A stretch of 64,000 nt of DNA from Chromatiaceae bacterium (GTDB lineage: Bacteria > Pseudomonadota > Gammaproteobacteria > Chromatiales > Chromatiaceae), in NCBI GenBank assembly GCA_024235215.1, contig JACKMU010000001.1, positions 1 through 64,000 of the forward strand. Reading direction: 5' to 3'. Shown here piece by piece: positions 52,199-61,318 of the stretch. Position numbers and translations under genes: made by a program. The notes beneath the pieces are model-generated. The model saw nothing but the letters and a program-made list of their open reading frames with translations. It made no database searches and was not told where the DNA came from. Within the stretch, counting starts at the first letter, position 1. Every line of letters starts with the position of its first letter.

Positions 52199-53269
52199 TC
52201 ACTCCTCACCCAGACGGACCTTGAGACCGGGGTACATCCGGCTCATGCCGGCAATGATGACACGATCACCGACGGACAGGCCCTCAAGGATGGCCAAACC
52301 AGAGCTTGTCAGCCTGCCGGTTTTCACCACCCGCCGCTCGACACTGGCAGTGCCTTCCTGCAACGGCTTGGCAATGAATACGTGGCGGCCATCACCGGTT
52401 TCGAGCACCGCCTGCGCCGGTACGAAGAACTCGTCCCTGCCGGCCTGACGATCGGAATCAGGCTGCGCGCGCAGGGTCACCGACATACCGGGCAGAATAT
52501 TGTAACCATCGGCTCTCGGCATGCTGAAGGTAACCTGGTAAGTATTGGAGCCGGTATTGGCGGTGGTGGTGATCTCCCTGATCTCCAGCGGAAAATCGCG
52601 CCCGGGTATGGTGTCGAAACGCGCGCTGACCTGCGGTGCATTGTCGCGGTCAGCATTGATCATGACGCGTTCGGGGATATCGACCTTGACCGCAAGTGAC
52701 GAGATGTCATGCACCGTGTAAACAGGCTGAAACGCGGATATCTCCTCGAAATTGTTGACGTGGCGACGCGCCATGATGCCGGCAAAAGGCGTCCGCAACT
52801 CAGTGTAGGTGAGATTTTGACGCGCCGCTGACAGCGCCGCCTCTGCGGTCGCGTTCTGTGCCTCCAGCTTGGTGTAGTCAGAGCGTGAAATCGCGCCGCT
52901 CTGAACCAGTTTTTGCGCGCGCTCGAAGTCGGCGTGCGCCTGCTGGTACTCTGCCTGGCGACTCTTGAGCTGGATGCGGTAATCGGTGTCGTCAAGCTTC
53001 GCCAGTAACTGGTTGGCGTTGACGTGGTCACCCTCGTTAACCAGTAGCTGAGCCAGTTTTCCCGCTACCCGAAACCCTATCTCGGCGGTTTGTGCGGCAT
53101 CCACCACACCTGGAAACTCCTGCCATTCAAGCTCCGCCGGTGCTGTTACCACCATCGTTCTCACCAACCGTAACATGGGTGTCTCGGCAACCGATGTCTG
53201 TTTTGTGTCACAAGCGCTGATCATCAACAGGATGCAACAGACAAAGATCAGGTGATTGGAGGTTTGCAT
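52199..53269 (-). CDS. RND efflux periplasmic adaptor lipoprotein
   Basis: The 356-aa membrane-fusion protein has a lipobox (LLMISAC, Cys20) anchoring it to the inner membrane outer leaflet. It then has VVDAAQTAEIGFRVAGKLAQLLVNEGDHV (barrel-lipoyl), a coiled-coil hairpin LLAKLDDTDYRIQLKSRQAEYQQAHADFERAQ, ARQNLTYTELRTPFAGIM, and the barrel with ITTTANTGSNTYQVTFSMPR. It couples the pump to an outer-membrane channel. It is the first gene of the pair, so its promoter lies in 53270-53759. Confidence 0.9.
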   Translation of the reverse strand: MQTSNHLIFVCCILLMISACDTKQTSVAETPMLRLVRTMVVTAPAELEWQEFPGVVDAAQTAEIGFRVAGKLAQLLVNEGDHVNANQLLAKLDDTDYRIQLKSRQAEYQQAHADFERAQKLVQSGAISRSDYTKLEAQNATAEAALSAARQNLTYTELRTPFAGIMARRHVNNFEEISAFQPVYTVHDISSLAVKVDIPERVMINADRDNAPQVSARFDTIPGRDFPLEIREITTTANTGSNTYQVTFSMPRADGYNILPGMSVTLRAQPDSDRQAGRDEFFVPAQAVLETGDGRHVFIAKPLQEGTASVERRVVKTGRLTSSGLAILEGLSVGDRVIIAGMSRMYPGLKVRLGEE

Positions 53270-53759
53270 GGGTCGATCCTGGTTACCCGGATGGATGATT
53301 GGTGATCATCGTGCCCAGTTTGGGCTGGCAGGCTTGCATGGTGAGCCTTTAAATGCGGTAGTTCAAGTACGCAAAAACCGCACAATTACCGGGTCAGAGA
53401 ACAGTTACTTTGTTTGATACAGAGAATTTTACTCCCTGATCGGGTTTATCTTTGTCCGGGCGTCATCGCCCTTTGGCTTGCCGATCTTCCGGAACGGTTA
53501 GGATTCGAAGTGGGCAGCACGTTGAATCCCCTACCCCAGCTCCACCAAGCAATGAGAAATGCTGTCCAGTTTTTAACCAAATCGTAATAATTTTCAACTT
53601 GTACAGCGAGTTGTATAACAACAGGCGGTTCATTCGCCGGGAGCAACTGCACGCTCCGGCAGAACGCACATTTCCCGGTTCAGGACTTCGCCCATACGCT
53701 GCACCCGATGAGTATCAACACACAATTCACATTTATTCTTTGAGTTGCTTTGGAGGATA
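53270..53759. other. Divergent intergenic region, RND adaptor and trkH
   Basis: About 490 bases without a gene. Near 53600 the sequence becomes AT-rich with TTGTACAGCGAGTTGTATAAC, a candidate dyad (TTGTA repeated) for a regulator of one side. GGAGG at 53752-53756 is the ribosome site of trkH. No regulator gene is adjacent. Confidence 0.4.
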
Positions 53760-55217
53760 ATGCTGGAACTTATGCATACCCAGTCCATTGCCCGCATCAT
53801 CGGCTTCCTGGCTTTCGGCTTCAGCCTGATCCTTTTCCTGCCGATCCTGGTGGCATTGATCTACGGCGAAAAGGAAGTGGCGCATTTCCTGATTGCCATA
53901 GGCGTAACAGCCATTATCGGCCAGCTGTTCATCCTGCTGGGTCGGGGGCCGGTCCATGAACTCAACAACCGTGACGGTTTTCTGATCGTCGTCATCTTCT
54001 GGTTCGGCCTCAGTGCAATTGCCTCGCTCCCGTTCATGCTCAGCGCCCATCTGAGTGTTGTGGATGCGCTGTTCGAGGCCGTCTCCGCCTTCACCACCAC
54101 CGGCGCAACGGTTATCACCGGACTCGATGAGTTGTCGAAATCCTTTCTGTTCTATCGCCAGCTACTCCAGTGGCTGGGAGGGATGGGGATGATTGTACTG
54201 GCCATCGCGGTGCTGCCGATGCTCGGTATCGGGGGCATGCAACTCTACCGTGCCGAGGCACCCGGGCCCTTCAAAGACGAGAAATTGACCCCAAGACTAA
54301 GCCATACCGCACGCTATTTATGGGTGTTCTACGTCGGCATGACCATCGCTAATGCTCTGGCTTACTGGGCTGCGGGTATGACGGCTTTCGATGCCATCGC
54401 CCACAGTTTCTCCACGGTCTCCACCGGCGGTTTTTCCACCCACGATGCCAGCCTGGGTTACTTCCAGAGCGCGACGATAGAATCGATCGCCGTTTTTTTC
54501 ATGATCCTCGGCGCCATCAACTTCAGCGTCCATTTTGTCGTGTGGCGGAATCACAACCCGCTCTATTATTTTAAGAATATCGAAGTCAGAACTTTCCTGC
54601 TGGTAATTCTGGCGACGGTATTGATCGTGGCCGTGATACTCAAAGATACCGGGGAGTACGTCGGTTACACGTCGAGCCTGCACAACGGGCTGTTCGAGGT
54701 GGTATCGGTCATCACCAGCACCGGCTTTGGTACGGTCGATTTTTCCCACTGGCCCAGCTTTCTGCCGGTGCTGTTGATCTTCATCAGTTTTATCGGAGGC
54801 TGCGGCGGCTCCACCGCCGGCGGGATGAAAGTGATTCGGGTGATTCTGCTTACCCAGCAGGGATTCCGCGAGGTTCGCCAGTTGATCCATCCCAGGGCGC
54901 TATTGCCGATCCGGGTCGGCGACCGGGTGATACCGGTTCAGACAACCCAGGGAGTCTGGGGATTCTTCGCCATTTACGTCGTTTCGTTCGTCATCCTGAT
55001 GCTGCTGATCATGTCGACCGGCCTGGATCAGGTGTCAGCCTTCTCTGCCATCGCCACCTCGATGAACAACCTGGGTCCCGGCCTGGGAGAGGTGGCCATG
55101 AGTTTCGCCACAGTGAGCGACTCCGGGAAATTGATTGCCGCATTCGCTATGCTGCTTGGCCGGCTTGAGGTATTTACCGTTCTGGTGCTCCTGACACCGG
55201 AATTCTGGAGAGGGTAA
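53760..55217 (+). CDS. trkH: Potassium uptake protein TrkH
   Basis: The 485-aa polytopic membrane protein with four M1-P-M2 repeats. The selectivity loops are TTTGATVITG, STVSTGGFSTHDA, TSTGFGTVDFSHWP and MNNLGPGLG, each with the conserved Gly lining the pore. It takes up K+ together with the TrkA regulatory subunit, which is not in this window. Start at 53760 (ATG) follows GGAGG by three bases; an in-frame TTG at 53745 and ATG at 53772 are alternatives. It is monocistronic; a MITE-like element begins five bases after its stop. Confidence 0.9.
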   Translation: MLELMHTQSIARIIGFLAFGFSLILFLPILVALIYGEKEVAHFLIAIGVTAIIGQLFILLGRGPVHELNNRDGFLIVVIFWFGLSAIASLPFMLSAHLSVVDALFEAVSAFTTTGATVITGLDELSKSFLFYRQLLQWLGGMGMIVLAIAVLPMLGIGGMQLYRAEAPGPFKDEKLTPRLSHTARYLWVFYVGMTIANALAYWAAGMTAFDAIAHSFSTVSTGGFSTHDASLGYFQSATIESIAVFFMILGAINFSVHFVVWRNHNPLYYFKNIEVRTFLLVILATVLIVAVILKDTGEYVGYTSSLHNGLFEVVSVITSTGFGTVDFSHWPSFLPVLLIFISFIGGCGGSTAGGMKVIRVILLTQQGFREVRQLIHPRALLPIRVGDRVIPVQTTQGVWGFFAIYVVSFVILMLLIMSTGLDQVSAFSAIATSMNNLGPGLGEVAMSFATVSDSGKLIAAFAMLLGRLEVFTVLVLLTPEFWRG

Positions 55218-55222
55218 CCTCT

Positions 55223-55390
55223 CTAGGAGCCTGTCTGACTTATCCGTTTGAAGCGAAAATCACCGGGGGCGAATCAAATCAGTTTATCGAACGAGGCGAA
55301 TAGTGGGCCTATTTAACGAGGTCGATAAGCTGAGTTGATCGTCATCCGGGGATTTGCAGCCAAACAGTGTTAAGTCAGACAGGCTCCTAG
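55223..55390. mobile_element. MITE-like element with 20-bp perfect terminal inverted repeats
   Basis: CTAGGAGCCTGTCTGACTTA at 55223-55242 is the exact reverse complement of 55371-55390. The outer CTAG is self-complementary and may be a target duplication of an IS5-type target (YTAR), leaving GAGCCTGTCTGACTTA as the 16-bp repeat, IS5/IS1031-like. The 168-bp body encodes nothing. Bases 55391-55661 after it have no gene. Confidence 0.75.
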
Positions 55391-55661
55391 GGTGCAGTTC
55401 GTGCATGGGTCGTTCACGATTGGCCAATTCACCCCCGGAAAAGTTTCTGTGCCGAGAACTCCTCCAGAGAATGGAGGTCACTCATGTATATTTTTTGCAG
55501 ATTTCAATGCAACCAAACATCCGGTTCGTCGATCCCGTTTTTTCTGACGAGACGTGTTTTATGTGGGAAAATCAGCACGTAAGTTCTTTTTTACACTCGA
55601 GTCAACCCAGTCGTACGCTCCTTTCTGACGGTGAAGCGTGCTCAATGGAATCAGCTAAATC

Positions 55662-56633
55662 ATGATCTCAAACTATCGCACAGCTGCTATTTTTACTTTG
55701 TTCGCGCTCTTTTTCGGAATGCTTCTGGCAGCTGGTTGCGGTGACAATGGTCATGTGCCGGTTTCGACTGAAATAGCGCGACTTCATTTCGCCGATCCGG
55801 TGCTGCGTGAGTGCGTATTGCGGGAAACGAAACTGCATCACTGGCAGACTGCCGGGGAAGTAGCCGAATTGCATTGCCCCAATCCCGAAGGGCCGAAAAT
55901 AGTGGATATCTCAGGAGTCGAGAACCTGGTCAATCTGCGCAATCTCGATCTGGCGCACAATGCCATCAGCGACATCACGCTGATCGACCACCTGCACCGG
56001 CTGGTCGCACTCGATCTCGGTTACAACCGGATCAAGTTACTGCCAATCGGTGATCATCAGACGATGCTGCAGTGGTTGAATCTGCACCACAACGAGATAG
56101 AGGAGATCTCCGCACTGGCGGTACTGATGCACCTCAACCATTTGTCAGTCAGTCATAACCGGATCAGGAAGCTCGATAGCGTTGCCCAGCTCACTGAGCT
56201 GCGTTCGCTGAATATCAGCCACAACAGCATCGTTTCGATCGAGCCGCTGACAGCAATCTCCAGTCTGACGGATGTGGATATATCGGCCAATCAGATTGCG
56301 GATCTGTCACCGCTGCAGCATCATCCGAAACTGACAAATATCGAGGCTGCCGATAACCAACTCAGCGATCTGCGGCCGCTGCAGAACCTCTCTCAGCTGA
56401 AAGAACTCGATCTGTCCAACAACCGGCTGTCCGACATTGCGCCGCTCGAATCCGTGATCAGTATCAGAAATCTGAATCTCTCAGGTAACCGAGTTGCCTC
56501 GTTCAAACCACTCGAGAATCTCGGTGAGCTGGAGTTTCTCAAAATCGATGGCAACCCGCTGAGTTGTGCTGAACTGAAAAACCTGACCCGGGTGCTTGGT
56601 TCGGACGTAGTTGAAAGCTTCTGCAGGCAGTAG
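55662..56633 (+). CDS. Leucine-rich-repeat lipoprotein (internalin/SDS22 type)
   Basis: The 323-aa protein has a lipobox (LLAAGC, Cys27) and a mature part of about ten 22-residue LRR units, from LVNLRNLDLAHNAISDITLI through LSQLKELDLSNNRLSDIAPL to the capping GELEFLKIDGNPLSCAELK. The LxxLxLxxNxIxDIxPL consensus is the internalin/SDS22-like class, which forms a curved beta-sheet for protein binding. N-terminal capping includes two Cys (LRECVLRETKLHHWQ, AELHCPNPEG). It is envelope-anchored, so it probably binds a partner outside the cytoplasm. Monocistronic; the partner is unknown. Confidence 0.8.
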   Translation: MISNYRTAAIFTLFALFFGMLLAAGCGDNGHVPVSTEIARLHFADPVLRECVLRETKLHHWQTAGEVAELHCPNPEGPKIVDISGVENLVNLRNLDLAHNAISDITLIDHLHRLVALDLGYNRIKLLPIGDHQTMLQWLNLHHNEIEEISALAVLMHLNHLSVSHNRIRKLDSVAQLTELRSLNISHNSIVSIEPLTAISSLTDVDISANQIADLSPLQHHPKLTNIEAADNQLSDLRPLQNLSQLKELDLSNNRLSDIAPLESVISIRNLNLSGNRVASFKPLENLGELEFLKIDGNPLSCAELKNLTRVLGSDVVESFCRQ

Positions 56634-56921
56634 CGGCAAACTTAACCACTTACTATTATCGGGAAGGGGTGCTTTCTCACCCCTTTACCACCTGACCGTA
56701 ACCGGCGTTCGATCAGGCGCCGGATAATGGCACTCTCGCTCGCTGCAAAGAGGAGAGAGGAACGGCGGCAGTGCGGTGATGCCGGCAGCCACTGAAAATT
56801 CCGGGTTGTACGCTAATTCATCGATTACAGAGAACCACGGGGAACAGACTACGGTTTTATCTCCTGGCACAATGGTATTGCAGATCGACCAAACCGCAGC
56901 CTGCCCGCGCTTACCCCTTCA

Positions 56922-58040
56922 TCATTCGCAAAAAGCAACGGGTGACAACTCGCACAACTTGTCCCGTAGCTCACCGGGGTTCGCTATACCGCATTGCGGA
57001 TCACTCAGCACATCCAGTGATTCGCCGGTGCAGATCACCTCATCACGCTCACCGGTGGGAATACCGTCTTCGAGTGCTACACCAAGAACGAAACCGGTTC
57101 CCGGCAAAAAATACTTGAACTCACCGACGCCGGGACTGGAAGGGATAAACTCCTCGGTCTTCACGCACGCTCCAGCACAGGGAAAGTTGAGGTTTTCACC
57201 GCCTTCACCGTACCCCACCGATGTGGGGTTATCCGCTCCCGCGACATATTGAATCACGTCTTCCGCTTCACCCAGCAGGTACTCCTGTCTGTGGGCATCG
57301 CCGGAGAAGGGGTACGCCTTGATCAGGATTCCTGACTTGGCCAGATCGCGACCTGCTTCGAATGAACCGTCCAGGTTGGTCAACACACCCTCTTCGAAAT
57401 TTCGCGCGACTTCTCCGCAGTAGTGTACATCACCGTTCAGTGCCTGGGCATAGTAGTCATCGGTCACCTCCACAGCGACCAGTTCACCTTCCTCCTCCAC
57501 CAGTACGATGTCCACCACCAGCCGACAATTCACACCCAGCACTTCACGCACTTCGTCCGTGACTGTGACCACGATTTTCTCTTCGTTGTTCTCCCCTGCA
57601 ATTGCAACATAGGTATGTCCCGGCTGCAGAGAGAAGTATGGATTTGAATCGTCTGGCTCCGCCACGAAATTGTCGCTGTCCAGCAGCGCTTCAGGGCCGT
57701 AGCGATCTTCACCCAGCAGCTCGCAGACATCTATTCGTGCTGCTTTCTGCTCGCGGCATCCCGCTCTATTCTCCAGATAAGTGGCACGGGCCTGCTTAAG
57801 ACACTCCTTCCGGCTCGGGTGGTCGGAATCGACCTGATTGATGCATTTGGCATTCGTTGCAAAAAATTCCTCATCCGCTTCATAGCGGCATGACCGGAAC
57901 ATATTACTTGCACTTCGTATACAGATGTTGGCGTGACCGTGACCGTCATCATGCTCATTACCTGCACTAACCCAGGTTGCCGCAGCCAACAGTGCTGTAG
58001 CCACAGAACAGACCAGATATTGCCGTATGGTGATTCTCAT
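56922..58040 (-). CDS. Secreted orphan protein, 372 aa
   Basis: A signal peptide (residues about 1-27, ATWVSAGNEH) precedes a cysteine-rich N-terminal domain (CIRSASNMFRSCRYEADEEF, CINQVDSDHPSRKECL, CREQKAARIDVCELLGED). A beta-rich part follows (FSLQPGHTYVAIAGENNEEKIVV, then VTVTDEVREVLGVNCRLVVDIVL, DDYYAQALNGDVHYCGE) and a C-terminal domain with GEGGENLNFPCAGACVKTEEF and VGEFKYFLPGTGFVLGVALED. The start at 58040 is preceded by GGAG with eight bases spacing; the open frame extends to 58157. I recognise no family with confidence. It is on the minus strand, alone. Confidence 0.65.
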   Translation of the reverse strand: MRITIRQYLVCSVATALLAAATWVSAGNEHDDGHGHANICIRSASNMFRSCRYEADEEFFATNAKCINQVDSDHPSRKECLKQARATYLENRAGCREQKAARIDVCELLGEDRYGPEALLDSDNFVAEPDDSNPYFSLQPGHTYVAIAGENNEEKIVVTVTDEVREVLGVNCRLVVDIVLVEEEGELVAVEVTDDYYAQALNGDVHYCGEVARNFEEGVLTNLDGSFEAGRDLAKSGILIKAYPFSGDAHRQEYLLGEAEDVIQYVAGADNPTSVGYGEGGENLNFPCAGACVKTEEFIPSSPGVGEFKYFLPGTGFVLGVALEDGIPTGERDEVICTGESLDVLSDPQCGIANPGELRDKLCELSPVAFCE

Positions 58041-58786
58041 TTCATATTCTCCATTCCATAAACAAGATCGGGCAGCAAGCAACCTCTCAACCTTGTTGCT
58101 GCGCCACTGAGGAATATATGTGGCCAATCTGAACTGGAGCTTGCCGTGGAATGACAATTTGGAAATGTGGGATAACCGATTCCTGGGGATGATGCGCTGA
58201 TCCGGACCGGAGCGATCCGTCCCATGCAGCTACAGAATTTTTCCTGGAATACAACGGCTTTAACGGTGATCAAGCGGTGCAACGCTGGAAAAACAGCATT
58301 CGCAAGTGTCGGAATCGTATCTTGCGCAGACGCTGACGGAACAGACCTGGCTGGTTCTGCTGACAGAGCAATTATTGCGGGTCAACCACCCAGGGTTCGT
58401 CCCCTACGACCGGACCACCTGAGAAGATCGCGCCTCAGCACAATGCAGAAGATGTATCAGTCGAACGCCGCGACCCGGGAGCACCCACTTTTTCTGTCAC
58501 TTCCGGGCGGGTTCATCTCTGCTGCCAGGGCAGAAGGAATTTTGTGTCCATTGAACAACCACTTGACTATCAGGTTATTTATGTCTATACAGAATAGGGT
58601 CCAGGGAATGGTTAAAATAACTAGACCGCAAAAGTCATAACGGCTTGATAGAGCACTTACCGTCAAAGTTGTTCCGCTAATTACTCAGTGGTCACGGATG
58701 TCCCTTGTGGATCCGCCAGGCAGAGCGCGTATGCCCTGCGAAAGAAAAACGATTGCAACAAACCACTAAAATCTGGGAGGGCTATC
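58041..58786. other. Long intergenic region before the cytochrome gene
   Basis: About 750 bases without a convincing gene. Around 58250-58420 one + frame reads SQVSESYLAQTLTEQTWLVL, then LTEQLLRVNHPGFVPYDRTT and a stop, which looks like the C-terminus of a lost protein. GGGAGG at 58775-58780 is the ribosome site of the cytochrome gene. Confidence 0.4.
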
Positions 58787-61240
58787 ATGCGTAATACCAT
58801 ATACGCAGTCACGGCGCTGGCCGTAGCCGTTGCTGCCGGGTGTACCACACCCATGGAGAGTCCGAAAACCGAGCCGATGAACGCCAAAGCGGGTCACGGC
58901 GGCAACGGTGAAACCATCAGCTACCAAGGTGTGTTGGTCGCGGATGACACCAGCAAACCGAAGAACGACTACAACATCACGATCAACTACGAGCTGGGAA
59001 TGCACTGCACCGGCTTCGATTTCAGCTACTGTTGTGTCCTCCCACCCTACAACTCGATTCAGAGCCAGGTCATCAAGACCGCGACGGGTAAGAAGAAGTG
59101 GCCGGAACTGCTTGAAGCGGACAAGAACGACCCCGGTATTCTGGTCGACGGTAATAAGCGCATGCGCCTGGCCTATGGGCACGTCGACAACACCTACTCC
59201 GAAGGGAACAAGCTCAAGTACTGGGACATCCGCTACGACGTCAATGGTGACGGCAAGTATGGTGATAACGAGAGTGTCGCCAACGCCTATTTCACCCATC
59301 TGTATGTCTACAAGGATCTGCAGGGCACCATACCCGAGGGTGTTACCAAGGGTGACGATGCGAAAAAAGCCCGCGTCGGAATTGAGGTGCCGATACCGCG
59401 TGACAATGGCCCGGCAGGCGCCGCTGCACCGAGTCCGATGAAGGCAGGCCATCTGCATTACACCGGTGAGAAAGGCACCTTGGTCTTCACCAAGTCACCG
59501 GTACTGGACGACGTCCCCATCCTGCTGACCAACCCCGGCATCTGGGATGCGCTCGGTCTGCCGCTGACCCCATTCAACGACTCGGCTGTCGCCAAGGACT
59601 ACCTCGAGTTGGTCGAATCCGATATCCAGCCCTTCCAGGAGGCCTGGGTGAGCCTGGTTGATGCCGATTCCGGCGCACCGATACTGGATAGCCACTCGGA
59701 AAAACCCATCACTTTCGTCGGCACCAACCCGATCGATGTACCGAACTGTGCCAACTGCCACGGTAACGAACGGGCCAACGGTGACAAGTATCAACTGTAC
59801 AAGCAGGAAAGGGCTTTCTGGAAAGGCATCGGCGCCTCCGACTGGATCGCCAACCTGAAGGCCACCTCGATCTCCATCATGGAGATGCATGACGATCACA
59901 ACGGCACCGATTTTCTGAAACACTACAATCCGAATAACCGCTCTTCGGACAACCGTATCGGTCGCGACCCGATACTGTGCCAGAAGTGTCATGCCGACAA
60001 TGTCATCGGTGTACTCAATTCCCAAACCTACAAAGAAAATGGTAAGGATGAACTGATCCCACCGCTGACCCAGGCAATCCACACGGTGCACCAAACCAAG
60101 GCGCCGATGGAGGATGCCGAAGGTCGCAGTGCCGCCTGCCAGGGCTGCCACCCGGCACATCGCCAGGACGGCAGTATGGAGGGCTACCCGATCACCCCGG
60201 ATGGCAAGAACGCCTACGCCACACGCGACAACCGTGATGCGGCCGGTGGCTGCTATGTGGGCCGGGACGTGCACGCCAATCCCAACAAGGACAAGGATGG
60301 CGTGGAAACCGAGGAGCACCTGAACGCCATCGGCAAGTGGTTGCAGGCCAATGTGTCGCAGATCGGCAACGGCGAACAGGGTAAAGGGCTGTGGTGCACC
60401 AACTGCCACAACCAATTGACCCGGGAACTTTACCAGCGGGATAACATCTCCCAGGCGTTCAAACAGGAGGGCAAGACCCTGCGCAACAAGTCGCTGGAGC
60501 AGATCGCAGCCGGTATCGGTGTCGACATGGCGACGCTGAAGTCGATGATGGACCCGAAAGTGGTGCCCGATGCCAAAGGCTATGACACCCCCGGTAAATC
60601 GCAGATCCTGGCGACCTGGGCAAAGCAGCGTACCGTGCCGGACATCGCCGTCATCGCACTCAAAGGAAACGGTCCGATGGTCAGTAAGGACAGGGACGGC
60701 GACATCAACGTGGTCCCGCTATCGGCCAACCCGGCCGTGGACATTGCCTCACTGAAACTGCCTAAAGGGGCCACCGGCGCGTTGGCGGTACCCTACGAGG
60801 CAGCGACCCACGGCAGGGACTACTGGCTCTCTGCCGGTGCACCGCACTGTGCCGACTGTCACGCAGCACCTTACGTCGAGGGTCAGGGCGGAGCCGCCTT
60901 CCCGATCAATCAACCCGGCAAATACAGCCTGATGCGATACACCAAAGGGCATGCGGGACTTGCCTGCCAGGCTTGTCACCAGTCCATCCACGGACTCTAT
61001 CCGGTGACAACGGTTGCCGACCTGACCTCTTATCGCCAGGCGCCGCAGTACAATCCGGATGGCTCACATGGCCCGTTCAAGTGCGCCGCATGCCACGAAG
61101 TGAACGAAAACGGTGTACCCTGGATCGCGGATGACGACGAGCATGTCTGGGAAGGCACGCCGATTCTGGACGACTACGAAGGTGCGGTATCCTGGATGCA
61201 CGCCAGCGCACCCGACCTCGGGGGTAAAATTCCCGAATGA
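58787..61240 (+). CDS. Seven-haem c-type cytochrome lipoprotein
   Basis: The 817-aa protein has a lipobox (VAVAAGC, Cys18) and seven CxxCH haem-binding motifs: CANCH near residue 323, CQKCH near 399, CQGCH near 452, CTNCH near 542, CADCH near 688, CQACH near 727 and CAACH near 767. The N-terminal third has no haem site but contains the unusual HCTGFDFSYCC segment and a domain with INYELGMHCTG. The size and architecture do not match common nitrite, tetrathionate or decahaem families that I know. It is probably exposed at the outer membrane, carrying electrons or oxidising an inorganic substrate. ATG 58787 is set by GGGAGG upstream. A strong terminator follows. Confidence 0.85.
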   Translation: MRNTIYAVTALAVAVAAGCTTPMESPKTEPMNAKAGHGGNGETISYQGVLVADDTSKPKNDYNITINYELGMHCTGFDFSYCCVLPPYNSIQSQVIKTATGKKKWPELLEADKNDPGILVDGNKRMRLAYGHVDNTYSEGNKLKYWDIRYDVNGDGKYGDNESVANAYFTHLYVYKDLQGTIPEGVTKGDDAKKARVGIEVPIPRDNGPAGAAAPSPMKAGHLHYTGEKGTLVFTKSPVLDDVPILLTNPGIWDALGLPLTPFNDSAVAKDYLELVESDIQPFQEAWVSLVDADSGAPILDSHSEKPITFVGTNPIDVPNCANCHGNERANGDKYQLYKQERAFWKGIGASDWIANLKATSISIMEMHDDHNGTDFLKHYNPNNRSSDNRIGRDPILCQKCHADNVIGVLNSQTYKENGKDELIPPLTQAIHTVHQTKAPMEDAEGRSAACQGCHPAHRQDGSMEGYPITPDGKNAYATRDNRDAAGGCYVGRDVHANPNKDKDGVETEEHLNAIGKWLQANVSQIGNGEQGKGLWCTNCHNQLTRELYQRDNISQAFKQEGKTLRNKSLEQIAAGIGVDMATLKSMMDPKVVPDAKGYDTPGKSQILATWAKQRTVPDIAVIALKGNGPMVSKDRDGDINVVPLSANPAVDIASLKLPKGATGALAVPYEAATHGRDYWLSAGAPHCADCHAAPYVEGQGGAAFPINQPGKYSLMRYTKGHAGLACQACHQSIHGLYPVTTVADLTSYRQAPQYNPDGSHGPFKCAACHEVNENGVPWIADDDEHVWEGTPILDDYEGAVSWMHASAPDLGGKIPE

Positions 61241-61267
61241 TCAGCCGGAAAGATCTCTAACCCAACC

Positions 61268-61297
61268 AGGTGGCCGCTGTTGCGGCCACCTTTTTTT
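61268..61297 (+). terminator. Rho-independent terminator after the cytochrome gene
   Basis: AGGTGGCCGC (61268-61277), loop TGTT, GCGGCCACCT (61282-61291), then a T-run to 61297. A perfect 10-bp stem. Confidence 0.9.
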
Positions 61298-61318
61298 GAG
61301 ACCATTTGAATCAAGCTT

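Noticed and set aside
50954..52699. 581-codon + strand open frame opposite the RND genes
   Set aside because: It is a long antisense shadow: the minus strand holds a complete RND pump and adaptor with every family motif, and the + frame is rich in His, Gln and Asp with no domain.
58224..58640. 138-codon + frame before the cytochrome gene
   Set aside because: No signal, family feature or ribosome site. A different frame in the same bases looks more like a protein remnant.
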